NCBI GenBank assembly: GCA_964017185.1
Contig: OZ024879.1
Location: forward strand, 22,881,456 to 22,945,455
Origin: Rugalucina vietnamica
Taxonomy: Eukaryota; Mollusca; Bivalvia; Lucinida; Lucinidae
Length of the DNA: 64,000 nt
Reading direction: 5' to 3'
Part shown: piece after piece, positions 11,284-21,395 of the stretch
How the letters are laid out: each line of letters starts with the position of its first letter
How positions within the stretch are numbered: the first letter of the stretch is position 1
Translations under genes and position numbers: made by a program
The notes under the pieces: generated by a model
What the model was told of the DNA's origin: nothing
The model's database searches: none
The model's input: the letters and a program-made list of their open reading frames with translations, nothing else

Positions 11284-11680
11284 TTAGCACATCTGATCTA
11301 TCTTCTTCTCTGGCCTTGTGAAGCCGGTCTCTAGGTCGGTGAGTCTTTTATTTCGGGCAGCTTGTCCTTCCTTCACGTCGACCAGGGATTTGTTATACTC
11401 CTTAAGCTGTTCAATACACACATTGACACCATATTGAAGTTGCGAAGTCGTCGCTGTTGCAGGTCTTGCTGGTCGGAATGGCGTTCTGGTGGCTGGTTGT
11501 GGCCTAGGGTTTGGTGAGGGGGACTCCCCGGGCGTAGCAGGTGATGCCGAGTTTCTTCTGAGCATGTTGGCTGCAGGGGTTGTTACGACGGATTGCTGCT
11601 GTTGGTCACTAAGTAGAGGTGGCCATCGTGTGACGTTCGTGTCATCCCGCTGTTCTTCCAGGGGCGGTCTGTTTGAGTGC
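11284..11680 (-). CDS. Pro/Gln-rich and coiled-coil exon of the same minus-strand gene
   Basis: A candidate acceptor (actcaaacag) sits just above 11670. The frame runs PPLEEQRDDTNVTRWPPLL..., through a low-complexity S/P/T/Q region with NPRPQPATRTPFRPARPAT, then a heptad-like helix (CIEQLKEYNKSLVDVKEGQA ... RLTDLETGF) and stops at 11284. Disordered linker, coiled coil and BEN-like end is a familiar layout. The upstream part of this open frame (MRNLAQLPPFERF...) belongs to a dispersed repeat and is not protein-coding. Phase to neighbouring exons is unresolved. Confidence 0.45.
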
Positions 11681-11689
11681 AGTATAGAT

Positions 11690-12000
11690 AATAAAATATA
11701 AAAGTTTGATCCTTTGGAAGCAGTAAAACGTTCAAAGGGAGGTAATTGGGCCAGATTGCGCAATTTCGGGTACTGAACCCTCGTCAGTGACCCTTTATAA
11801 ACTAGCGACGATAGCCAGACAAATATACTGCGATTTCAAAAATTTTACACAAGTGTTGTCTAAATCAAAGACACATGCCTAAACGGGGTCTAAAATTGAA
11901 AAAAAAAATGTTTAGAAGATGGCTCTAAACGTAAAATAGTTTGCTACTCTGAACATTCTTACTGATCTCAAAGGACCGAAAGTAATAATATAATCTGCAG
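11690..12000 (-). repeat. ~310-bp dispersed repeat (family F), inverted copy
   Basis: The reverse complement carries 'tgcagattatattattac', 'cctttgagatcagtaag', then 'actgacgagggttcag', 'cgaaattgcgcaat' and 'ctgcttccaaaggatcaaac'. The same ordered blocks occur at 14556-14890 and 60191-60530, with a truncated copy at 59476-59655. Confidence 0.7.
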
Positions 12001-12016
12001 TCGATTCCAGCTTGGA

Positions 12017-12238
12017 TTATCTCAGCTTGCGTACGTTTGTTTCCTGTCTGCCGGGTCGTCGACTCTGACGTCGTCTGGCGATGGTCGTCGACTGGTCGTA
12101 AGGGCGGCAAGGCACGTGGCAGGTTGACTCGTCGAAGTCCGTAACCGGTTGATGAGACTCATCTCTGGCAGGAATGGTTGGGGGCTCAGGCGGCGGCGCA
12201 CATACTTTCACAACACTGGCCCTCTTTTTGGATGGCTT
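12017..12238 (-). CDS. Basic, Pro-rich exon of the BEN-like gene
   Basis: A clear acceptor (acatattttcag) precedes 12238. The frame reads KPSKKRASVVKVCAPPPEPP, TIPARDESHQPVTDFDE... and stays open to 12017, ending in an R-rich stretch. It enters in phase 0, which matches the phase-0 donor of the exon at 14379-14550 (...DWPEKSK | KPSKKRAS...). The KKR cluster could be a nuclear localisation signal. The donor of this exon could not be fixed; an AAAC|GTACGC site near 12027 is possible. Confidence 0.45.
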   Translation of the reverse strand, partial: KPSKKRASVVKVCAPPPEPPTIPARDESHQPVTDFDESTCHVPCRPYDQSTTIARRRQSRRPGRQETNVRKLR

Positions 12239-12687
12239 CTGAAAATATGTGTACGGTATATAATTATATAAAAGCTCTGAACATAACATCTGGTGTAATA
12301 AAGCAATCGAGTGCCTATAGTCCGGGGACGGGGGGATACTCACATATTGGCATCATGCAAACATGATCGTAAAATGTATACTAACCCACTAACCCTTCAG
12401 TTTTATATACATGTACATGCAGTAAAATGGGGTATATCAATTTTTGCTTCAAAACATCAGATTGTGGGTACTCGTTAGAACCGCCTCGACTAGATCCACA
12501 ATGTTTTGAGCAAAAGTAAGAAAAATATCATTTTTAACTGAAAATTGTCATTTTAACAGCTGAAAAAATGACATATATTGCATTGGCGTGTTAACATAAT
12601 GTGCCGCGATACAGATCCCACTCGTTTTTCTTTGTTGTTGTTTGTTTCTTATTTTCTTTACTTTTTTCCGTTCTAAAAGACTCCCGA

Positions 12688-12765
12688 ATATGTTTGTTTG
12701 ATTATTTGTTTGTTTGATTGTTTGTTTGTTTGTTTGTGCTTAACGACGCATCAATCCTGATGACA
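12688..12765 (-). repeat. LINE 3'-tail fragment (inverted)
   Basis: The plus strand reads a (TTTG)n-type tract, then 'tgcttaacgacgcatcaatcctgatgaca'. The reverse complement matches the GTTAAACAACAAACAAAC tail of the LINE ending at 49125. Confidence 0.6.
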
Positions 12766-12890
12766 TACCTGCGTTATCAATGAAACAGGTCTACCCTGAG
12801 TAAACAAGTACTGACTTTTGTTATCGACCGAGTTGACGATTAAATCTTAAAATGTGTATGTTCTATCCACACTTCTTTTTCATCTCCATA

Positions 12891-12891
12891 T

Positions 12892-12923
<32 letters not shown>
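12891..12923. repeat. (CT)n microsatellite
   Basis: A run of CT dinucleotides, about 30 bp. Confidence 0.9.
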
Positions 12924-14378
12924 GTTTTGTCTTATTATCAAGAATCAAATTCATCAAACTAAGCTCTATATTTGCCACTTGTATAAACATATGCTAACTA
13001 ATATCCTCATAAAATGTATATGTGACTGAAGGGTGTGTCTGTCAAACAATAACAAAAGGCTATAGATCCCGAAAACATGTCTGTGAAATGTATACCCCTA
13101 TAAACCCAACTTTTATGTATAGAAAACTCAGTTTTGCAGGGAAAACTCAGTTTTGCAGGGTTGTAAATTTGTCTTATTGTTGCCCTTAAACCTACATCGT
13201 GTGTACTCGTTAGAACTGTTTTAACGATTACCGACCAAACAGATCTCTATTTTGAGCAAACAATTAAGAAACTATCAAAATTTTCCCGTGACTGAAAATG
13301 TTCATGTTTTGATGAAAAAAAAAAACAAAAAAAAAAAAAACACAAAAAGATGTTTAGTGTACAGGCGGGTTTTCGTATCATAAATCATACATACAATACT
13401 CAAACATTCTTGTAAATGACGTTGATTTTGAAATCATATGCAAGTACCTATGTATGCAGTTTGCAGCATTTTTTTCAGCTGTAAAAATAAAACTTTATTT
13501 ATTTTGAAAACATTTACGCCCAAAACATACATGAAGCTTCCATGTGAGTACACGGTACAAGACGGTCCTATTATGAACGAGTACCCACAATCTATGTCTG
13601 GAGAAAAAAAAAGTGTAAATCTCTGTAACCCTGTGTTTATAACGGGTCAATAATAGCACCGAAATCTAGGGGCATATTTGTTTTGCCTAAACTAGTTTTG
13701 AGTTTCTTGAAACCGTTCTTTTACTGAACAAACGTGGTTCGAAACTTATACGGTTTCTCCCACTTATTCCAGTGAAAGTAAATGTGAAACGGACTAAACA
13801 GGTTTGTGTTTTGATGAAGCTATTTTTAGTTTCTCTAAACCAATGAAACGGAAACTAGAACAAGTTACGACCAATGAAACGGAAACTAGAACAAGTTACG
13901 GCAAACAAACGCATCTTATGTTAGCTTGACGTACAGTTTCCATACAAAGGTATACGATAATCAAAATATACTGAAACACTTAATTCTGTGGAGCCCGCGG
14001 CCAGCGATCGCCAAGGCTAAGGAACTTTACTAAAGGGTCCGCCGATTTTTAAAATCTATTATTTGCTGAATATTTACATATACAGAGGAAAATACCAATT
14101 TTATCATGAACACTGATAGTTCTTGATACATTCTTGTATTAATCAAGTTCTTGATACATTCTTGTATTAATCATTCAAACATCACATACAGCTTATTTCA
14201 GCTTTATAGTACTCAGCAAAACGCTTATCAGCCATGTTCAAGTTGCTTCCTGGTTAGATTAAATTAATTAGTGAGTGTATGCACTTTTGGACAAGGTTGT
14301 AATTGTGCAAATAACATGTAATGTGTATAGGCCCACTTTACAGGTGATCAAACTGATGTAAACGATCATTATACTTAC

Positions 14379-14550
14379 TTTTGATTTTTCTGGCCAATCT
14401 TGAATGTCTTTAACCTTTTTTTCTGGCATTTCCTCTGTAGTGGTTTTGATTTTTTCGAAGCTGAAACTAGGTTTAGCTGGACATAATTGATATCTTGAAG
14501 TTAGTTTTATGTCAAATCCCGAGCTCTTGTACGAGATACTTCTTTCCACA
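14379..14550 (-). CDS. Exon of the minus-strand BEN-like gene
   Basis: The minus strand has an acceptor-like 'ggagacttccag' before 14550 and a consensus donor AAA|GTAAGTAT at 14379. Translation: SYKSSGFDIKLTSRYQLCPA..., ...FEKIKTTTEEMPEKKVKDI, QDWPEKSK, ending in phase 0. It joins in phase to the exon starting at 12238. Lys/Glu-rich and hydrophilic; no named domain. The acceptor lies at the edge of a family F repeat, so the 5' boundary is less sure than the donor. Confidence 0.45.
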
Positions 14551-14555
14551 CTGGA

Positions 14556-14890
14556 AGTCTCCCCGTACATCATCCATAGTGCAGATTATATTTTTATTTT
14601 GATCCTTTGGGATCAGTGAATATATTTGGAGTATTTCAAATATATTGTTCGTTAAGAATCATCTTCTTAACTGTATTTTGATTATTTGGCCCCTTTCGGT
14701 TTATGAGTCGTTGATTTAGACTACACAGATGTAAATTATTGAAATTGCAGCAAAAATGTCTGGCTGTCACTGCCAGTTTTGTAAAGGGTCACTGATGAAG
14801 GTTCATTACCCGAAATTGTACAATATGTCCCATCTTCTCGCTTTGAATGTTTTACTGCTTCCAAAGGATCTAACAATTACTTTTATTTAC
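14556..14890 (+). repeat. Dispersed repeat (family F)
   Basis: Begins AGTCTCCCCGTACATCATCC, then 'atagtgcagattatattt', 'gatcagtgaatatattt', 'tttggcccctttcgg', 'gggtcactgatgaagg' and 'ctgcttccaaaggatc'. The first 35 bp match the copies at 59476 and 60191 almost exactly. Confidence 0.75.
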
Positions 14891-16203
14891 TGGCGTTCTG
14901 AAAAAAAAAAGATTTAAAATTTGTTATTAACCCGTTTATGACGAATGGATTTTCCTATCCTTATCAATTGTATCAGTCCACTTATGTGGTGTGATTTTCT
15001 ATTTCTATTCCACTTTTCAATGAAAATTCTCTAAGCACACAGAATAGCCTCCGATGAGACGTCGCGCTTTGCGGTGTTTCATCTGGGGCTATACTGTTTG
15101 TCTATGTCCCATACAAAGGGCGCCAGGCTATATGGGTTAAATAACAGTTTTCTGACAAGTATGTATCAAAGTACAATATAACAGTCTGCTAAACAGTTTA
15201 ATGTGGCCTATATAAAAAGGGTGTTTTAAAGTGGGTATAAATTTCATGGACATGAGGTGATGAACAGAAATTGATCGACTCAATATCTGGAGATAGATAG
15301 ATATAGATCTTATATGTTATCCTGATGATCAGACTAAACATTGGCTGCTTTCAGAGCTGACAGAACTGAAAATTTACTCTCAAAATTACGTTTTTATCAC
15401 TTTTTGACGAAAAAACTTAAGGGGTCTTTAATGCGGAACAAACCCATCTTGTCCCAGTATGTGGGTACCCCCCCCCCCCGTGTGACGTGTCAAAATTCTG
15501 CGGACAACTCTAAGTATGTACCGCACGATAACGGATTTTAACATGGTCGTTTTACCTGAATACCGTTTATCGGTGTGGTTGTCAAAAATGTCAGGCAATG
15601 ACCAGACGACAATGAGAAATGATCCGAAATCTTCACATCTGGGTGTAAGACGCAAGATGAGAATAACAATATGTTAATGTCTGTAAGTGCTCAGTCCGTT
15701 AGTTTGGCGACTCTAGTTACAGTTGCACTGTCTAAAACAGGCCCAACAGTTGGCCACAACTAATGATGAGTAAAGGGCATATATTCTTCTACTTTTTTTC
15801 TTCTTCTTTCGCCTGAGGTAATGGTCAGAAATTGACCTCAGAATAGAGAGATAGATATGGTAATGGTCAGGATTCTTCGGCCAGGATTCTTGACAGAATG
15901 TTGATCAGGTTGGTCGAAGAAACTCGGGTCTCAATAAAGTCGATGAAATTCCGCAGAAAGTGTACTTATCCAGGAGCCTCAGGTCATCACTCAACCTTAG
16001 ATCTGGTTGAAAGTTATCAGTATTTTAATGCGGTTTTGTAAATTTGCACATTTTTTTCATGAACATAATGTTTTAACAGCTTGTATATGTGTCAATCTGG
16101 ATCTACAGATAAACAGATCTGTTGAAAAAAAAACAATCTGTTCTTTTACATATTTCGGCTTTCATGAAATTCTTCGACCTGTAGATTGATATATTACGTT
16201 GCT
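14891..16203. other. No gene recognised
   Basis: AT-rich. 15467-15479 is a C homopolymer. Short open frames (15341-15655) show no family features on either strand. Confidence 0.4.
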
Positions 16204-16516
16204 GTCTGGTAACATTGCGCACAGTAAGATTTGATAGCCGTGTGTGACTTTGTCAATGACACTACTCTAACCCTACAATCTGCCAAGCATCTGCATCCAT
16301 TTGCAAACTTATATGAGTAGTCCAGGCTGGACCTGGAAATGTCATGGAGCCAAGGCTCAATTTAAAAATTACGCATAACTGGCACGCACGCATGTGCTAC
16401 CGCTATTTTTCTTGGGCCAGTTTAAGATGTCAATGTTTGTCATTATCGTGAAAACAATTCAAAGGGGCTGTAGTTACATGGTGCGCAATGTTAACAGCCG
16501 CGCAATGTTACCGGAC
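16204..16516. mobile_element. 313-bp MITE-like element, 17-bp TIRs
   Basis: The left end GTCTGGTAACATTGCGC and the reverse complement of the right end, GTCCGGTAACATTGCGC, differ at one base. A second inverted GCGCAATGTTA block lies just inside the right end. No clear target duplication and no coding capacity. Confidence 0.55.
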
Positions 16517-16871
16517 CCGACTGTAAAAAACAAAATCCAGTCTTCAGAATACAATTCTATACTGATGACTTAATGTTAAATAAAACCAAGCACAAAAAAT
16601 ACTCCTCTGAAAAGAATTTATTAGAATTTGAAATATACCTTGTTTCACAGAACAATCCTTTTACTCATCAGCTGTAAATTTTGGGAGTAAATACATATAT
16701 CTGGGGCTCTGAAGAATATTAATAAAGAAATCATGAGTGTATTCCCAATTCAATACTAAACATCAACTAATTTCCAAAATCAAAGAGCCCTAGACACCCT
16801 AAAAATGCTAAACAATCCCTGCCTAATTATTCATTATCAAAAAAATAAAGGTTTCTATGTTGTTTCTACAG

Positions 16872-16978
16872 CAAAAAAGCTGCAGAGCCAAAAGCTTGAA
16901 AAAGACCTCGCAGAGACAAGTGTAAAAACAAGGCCGACCCTCCATTTTTCGAAGTCAGATATATCAATAAAAACACTG
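16872..16978 (+). CDS. Candidate internal exon, unknown protein
   Basis: Bounded by 'gttgtttctacag' and by CTG|GTAAGT. The single open frame reads KKLQSQKLEKDLAETSVKTR, PTLHFSKSDISIKTL; it enters in phase 1 and leaves in phase 0. Basic, hydrophilic, helix-prone. A further mini-exon candidate at 17255-17279 (tttcag | ... AAG|GTACAAGT) abuts the RT element. It encodes DEASSAEE in one frame, although phase from this exon predicts another frame. Confidence 0.4.
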
Positions 16979-17275
16979 GTAAGTTTCACGTTTTGTCAGT
17001 TCATGTTTCTTGTAGGTATGAGGTCAGCTCTAAAATAGAAAAGTGTGATTGAAGGGCGTTAGTCAACATGTCACTTTTGTAAAATAAAAGGAAATCAATA
17101 TTTGTCACTGGAATCGCGTTTTTCTACACGTTTCGCTCATTGGATATTAAATGGTTTTTATAAACTTTTCGCTCATTGGATACTTATATGGTTTTTATAT
17201 CTATCATATTTTCAGTAATATTATATAATAAGTGAAATTTATTGTGTATTTCAGATGAAGCTTCTAGTGCAGAAG

Positions 17276-18479
17276 AAAGGTACAAGTAGGCAAAGATCAG
17301 GAAAAGGCGCAATCAGAAAAAGATTCCCACTCCAAAAACCGAGGTGGGAAAAAACCAAACTAACAATCAGGTACTTATACCATGAAACATATCGTAAGCC
17401 GAATGAGCAGCTATTTTCCCAATAGGTGGCCACTCAGTTACCTTAACTTAACTAAAAATATGAAAACATACATAAGGCGCCAACAGCACAAAAAATTGTT
17501 TATACACCAAGACATAAAACAAAAAGAACCACCACAGAAGTATCGACTTGGAACGATCAGTAACACAAAGTTACTGGCGGGCTTAAACCGGTTTTACATG
17601 GCCATAACCTCACCCTCAGCTTCTGCGGTGGTTCATAACATTTAGTTAGTTATTCGGTCCTCGTGGTGAATCTCTAACTAGTTAATGAATCATCAAGAAC
17701 AAACAAATAAATCATGATAAACATCCTGATGAATCAAAAACCAGGACTCACAGACTGAGTAAGCTGCCCGACGATGGAGATCCCTGGGCGCCGAATAACC
17801 TACTAACTCCGGAGCAAAAGAAAAACACCAGTTGGACCCCGGTGGGCCAAGCAACAGACAAGAAGCTCCGGCCCCAACCAACTAAAATGAATAGCTTTAT
17901 GTCGGGGCCATCATAGAGTCTGACGCCCGACCCACCGGCGTGCAATTAAAGAAGGCAGCATAGCTATCAACCATGATTGGGTTAAAAACTAAGCATGCAG
18001 ACTGTCGCATAACATTCAAGTTATAACCTATACGTCTGTAACGTGTTATGATTTTTCTGAACTGAAAAAAAAAATCATTAATTCCTTTAAGTTTCTTAAA
18101 TTTGTAAACCAAGTCACCATAAAATTCAGGTTCCGAAAGGCCCTCACTTAAAAGCGTCTTTAACCCAACATTATATTTGGAAATCAATTCATAGTGTCTA
18201 CGATAAAATTTAGAAAATGTTTTTCGAAGTTTATGATACCGATAGCCCTGTTGGAGAAGTTTTGCCGTTAAACATTTATTTCGAGCGTTGAAGTCTGTAA
18301 CATGATTGCAGACTCTAGCAAACCTAATAAGTTGCGAAATGTATACACCATAAGAAGCACGACGAGGAACGTCACCATCCAAAAAGGAAAATTTACTATA
18401 TCAAAATCAAAGTCATCGCGCTTATCATAAATTTTAGAAGAAACAAATCCATTTGCAACAGAAAGATGTAGATCTAAAA
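17276..18479 (-). mobile_element. 5'-truncated copy of the RT retroelement
   Basis: 1,204 bp almost identical, base for base, to 52554-53757, with only a few substitutions and single-base indels. It keeps the element 3' end (plus-strand start 'aaaggtacaagtaggcaaag') and ~600 bp of non-coding 3' region, including the ~80-bp block at 17458-17538 that also borders the larger copy. It breaks off at 18479 inside the RT gene. 5' truncation with an exact 3' end is the usual mark of target-primed reverse transcription. Confidence 0.85.
17897..18479 (-). pseudogene. RT C-terminal fragment
   Basis: Translates as ...DVPRRASYGVYISQLIRFAR, VCNHVTDFNARNKCLTAKL... to ...VGRASDSMMAPT and a stop, matching the last ~190 residues of the RT at 53174-54376. 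One A is missing from a homopolymer at about 18380 relative to the other copy, which shifts the frame upstream. No catalytic motif remains in this piece. Confidence 0.85.
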
Positions 18480-18929
18480 CCTTGATGACAGATTACAAGA
18501 TGAAACATACAAACCAAGTGAAGATGAAGCTTCTAGTGCATAAGAAAATCTTGAAAGACAGTTTAGATGAAACATACAAACCAAGTGACTCAGTTAAACT
18601 GGGTGGTCTGTGCTAAAATATAATAAATTCCTGCACTTAATAGTAATATTTTTGGCATCAAAATAACTAAAGTGCTGCAACATGATGATAATTTGTGTTT
18701 GCTGGCTTCTAATCACAACATAACCTATTTTATCATTAAAGTTTTATTCAGTGAAACAACTGAGCCTCATCATGAGAATGCTAGCTATGATGTTTTTACC
18801 TGATCCAACAAACACTGGGCTGTACAGTCACGAAAAGCGGCTTATGGCTGGAAAGTTTGGATCTAGACAGCAGATGAATTGTTCTTTCTTGTTAGTGAAT
18901 ACTCATTGTTTACATTTCTCACCCACTTC
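18480..18929 (+). other. Acidic 'DETYKPS' coding-like fragments, then no gene
   Basis: 18481-18540 reads LDDRLQDETYKPSEDEASSA then a stop. 18555-18614 reads KDSLDETYKPSDSVKLGGLC in another frame. The nucleotide block 'agatgaagcttctagtgca' occurs both here (18523) and at 17254 on the other side of the RT fragment. These acidic DxTYxPS stretches resemble linkers of large molluscan zinc-finger-type families; probable gene debris. The rest to 18929 shows nothing. Confidence 0.35.
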
Positions 18930-19260
18930 TAGCTCACCTGAGCTGTTAGGCTCACAAGGTGAGCTTATAGTATAGCCATGATCCGGCGTCCATCCGTCGA
19001 CATTTTCAAAGATTTTCTCTGAAACCCCTTGGCCAATCAAAATGAAATTTTATGTGGAGCATCCATGGGTTGGGGGAAAGAAAGTTTGATCGCGAAATCA
19101 GGGTTACATGACCAAGATGGCTGCCACGCCTATATATGGTAAAAACACTCAAAAATTATCTCCAGAACCACCTGCAGGCTGATTTCCACACAACTTGGTA
19201 TGTAGCATTTGGGACATCTTCGGTCACCCAGGCGCACTGCATTCCGTAACCTACATTCAT
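18930..19260 (+). repeat. Dispersed repeat (family B)
   Basis: Opens 'agctcacctgagctgttagg', 'aaggtgagcttatagtatag', and carries 'gtggagcatccatgggt', 'tgaccaagatggctgccacg' and 'ttccacacaacttggtatg'. Copies occur at 31.5-32.3, 32.9-33.7, 42.0-42.5 and 45.3-45.7 kb. Confidence 0.75.
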
Positions 19261-19398
19261 CGCCCCTGGGAAAAATCGCTCGCATTTCCTCGTTCTCATG
19301 AATATGAATGAAGCGCTCTGATTGGTCAATTTCGTGATCTCAGTGATTCCCTGAGAAAAATTTAACTATTTTTATCACAAAGCCAAACAGTAAACGTC

Positions 19399-20241
19399 GG
19401 GTGATTGTAATCACCGGATCGGGCCTAATTACCGGATCGGACGTTCATGCAGGTTATGGTGTATTTTGTTGTGTACGTAGATTATTGAGTTTTATTCATT
19501 GTTTGAAGCAAGATATTTTTAGACCGTTGTAGAAATGCAATATGTACATGTTTGACTCTTTATTCATACTGGAGATGACTATCATACTCATTGTCGTTAT
19601 ATTTCAGTAGCGTTTTGGTTATAACAAAAAATAAATAAAAAAAAATGAAATAAAAAATAAAAATAATAATAAAAAAATAACACACAAATACTTTTTTGTT
19701 TTATTCCTTTTCCAGCAATGGCATATAAAATGAGAATTCGCATGAGAAAACCAACAATTTGCATATGGGAATATAAAGCCACAGTTCAGCTGTGCACAGC
19801 TGATCAGCGCCTTTGTTTTCGCTACACGAATAGTATAATTTCTTCTCAAATTATATCCAAAATTCCAAGATTCTAGAATCTATTTCCTTTGGCTGTACAG
19901 GCCGGTTTGTGTCATACCTGGTCGGAAACCTAGATTGTTGCCTTTCTCATACGCAGGCGCAAATGTCATAATAAAACAACAAAGAAGAATAAGTAACATG
20001 ACACTTGTACATGTAATGAGTTGAAGAGAATACATGTATGTTTCGTTGTCTATATTATAATACATGTCAAAAAACAATTAGCGATCAACTATTGCTAATT
20101 TGTTCTTTAATTGATGAAAGAAGAATCTAAAAGAAAAAAAATAAGGAAAAAGGGAAGAAAAAGTGAGAAGAAATGAAGAAAATATATAGAAAATAGGTCC
20201 GATCCGGTAATTAGGCCCGATCCGGTCATTACACACACCGG
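19399..20241. mobile_element. 843-bp TIR element with 8-bp target-site duplication (hAT-type)
   Basis: Both inner ends carry the same ~34-bp inverted repeat around ACCGGATCGGGCC and TAATTACCGGATCGGAC, nearly perfect. The flanks carry the same 8 bp, TAAACGTC, at 19391-19398 and 20242-20249. An 8-bp duplication is the hAT hallmark. The inside is A-rich, has no transposase and includes a family A MITE; non-autonomous. It lies ~75 bp upstream of the RecQ-like start codon at 20324. Confidence 0.8.
19736..19962. mobile_element. Fold-back MITE (family A), nested
   Basis: Contains 'gcatgagaaaaccaac', 'gctgatcagcgcctttgttttcgctac', 'ggccggtttgtgtcatacct' and 'ggtcggaaaccta' (blocks given in parts). 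It sits wholly inside the 843-bp TIR element, so it is either older cargo or a later insertion. Confidence 0.65.
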
Positions 20242-20323
20242 TAAACGTCATCGTTCTATTTTTATGGTAGCAATTATCCAATGAGATAGTTCGTTACAAA
20301 ACGCTATCGGTTCATCTTCCAAA

Positions 20324-20701
20324 ATGGCGTCGTCCAGCAAAAGTAAAATTGAGGAAAAAATTAAAGAGAAGTTTGGCTTTAATCCCAAAGAATTTCAGCT
20401 TACAACCTTACAGTGCCTTAAACGGGGGCAAGATGTTTTTTTCTCAACCAAAACCGGCGGTGGGAAAAGTGTGTTATCAGGGGTTTCCTTTGATTTGGCG
20501 TGAATCGCATGTCAACGAACCGTGTTCAGTGTTAGTCGTGACACCCCTACTTTCCATAATGAAAGAACAGTGTGATTTCTTGGAGGAGCAGGGATTCGCA
20601 GCTACCTACATTGGGCGATCAACAGAAGGAGATAAAGCCATTGAGGCTGGGAAGTTGGACTTTGTTTTCTCATCCCCTGAGAATCTTCTGTCAGTTGACA
20701 G
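20324..20701 (+). pseudogene. RecQ-like DNA helicase, exon 1 (frameshifted)
   Basis: ATG at 20324 (aaaATGgcg) begins MASSSKSKIEEKIKEKFGFN, PKEFQLTTLQCLKRGQDVFF and STKTGGGKS. This holds the Q-like motif F-x-P-K-x-F-Q-x-x-T-L and Walker A (TKTGGGKS). The family-expected continuation VCYQGFPLIWRES...SVLVVTPLLSIMKEQCDFLE (motif Ia), then LDFVFSSPENLLSVDR, is in another frame; a 2-nt loss around 20473-20480 would explain it. The exon ends AG|GTAAGG in phase 2 and joins in phase to 24637. RecQ enzymes are ATP-dependent 3'-5' DNA helicases. The gene is probably inactive, or the indel is an assembly error. An 843-bp transposon sits just upstream. Confidence 0.75.
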
Positions 20702-20961
20702 GTAAGGGGCCTCTGGGTTGTACTAGACACTCTGACACCCTTAGATTTATGTTTTATTTTGTTTATTTAATTTTGTTGCTCCCAAGTCGGTGTCACAAAG
20801 AGATTTCAACACAGACCCTAGTAACATGGTCATGTTTATGGAAAAACCTTGGCCCCAGGGGGTTGTCTGCCTCTGCCCCAGTACAGGTATGAAAGTATTT
20901 GCATATATACCAAATCTCAGGTGAGCGTTTACAGGACCATTGGTCCTCTGGTTATATGAGC

Positions 20962-21145
20962 GCCCGGTATGAGCCACCTCGTGAGAAAACCAACATTGTG
21001 GTTTCCGAACAGGTCTGACACAAACCAGGCTGTGCAGTGATAGAAGGGGGTTATAAGCTTGAGATTTCGTATTTAGGAAGTATGGGGAAGTATAGTTTGT
21101 GGCAGACCTGGTCAGACACCCCAACAAGCGTTCTTCTTGTGTCAA
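20962..21145. mobile_element. Fold-back MITE copy (family A), partial
   Basis: Left part 'gagccacctcgtgagaaaacc' minus one base, then 'ggtttccgaacaggtctgac', 'aaaccaggctgtgcag', and 'gcagacctggtcagacac' in the right part. The palindromic core is deleted. In the RecQ-like intron, preceded by a family B end at 20915-20955. Confidence 0.6.
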
Positions 21146-21159
21146 GGCTCATGCAAGTA

Positions 21160-21395
21160 CACTCCCGGTAAAGAAAAAACAACATATTTCGCGTTTCTCC
21201 GCAACCATGGCAAACGCGAAATTTTTATTTCTCGGAGAAACACCGCGAAATAGGCCAGGTAGACAAAATCGTCTGCGCGAAATTTCTCGGTGTTTCTCGG
21301 TGAAATTTCTCGGTGTTTCTCCGAGAAAGGTAATTACCTGGATTTGTCGATCAAAGTCGGTTTCGCGGAGTTTCTCGGAGGAATTTAAAAATATA
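21160..21395. repeat. Palindrome-rich repeat (family G), first copy
   Basis: Dense in TTTCTCGGAGAAA/TTTCTCCGAGAAA-type palindromes and 'cgcgaaat' words. Starts 'ggtaaagaaaaaacaac', 'atatttcgcgtttctccg'. The reverse of this beginning is the end of the second copy at 24312-24548, so the two are inverted to each other ~3 kb apart. Confidence 0.7.

Larger units (their letters stand above)
12239..14378. other. Intronic/intergenic stretch with simple repeats
   Basis: Holds repeats of the TACTCGTTAGAACC family near 12470-12530 and 13195-13280, small tandem duplications (13120-13160; 13835-13900, 31-bp unit; 14112-14172, 28-bp unit), A runs near 13315, and no supported exon. Confidence 0.5.

Noticed and set aside
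11690..11763. N-terminal residues MRNLAQLPPFERF of a minus-strand protein
   Set aside because: They come from the family F repeat, which is present at other sites without any open frame.
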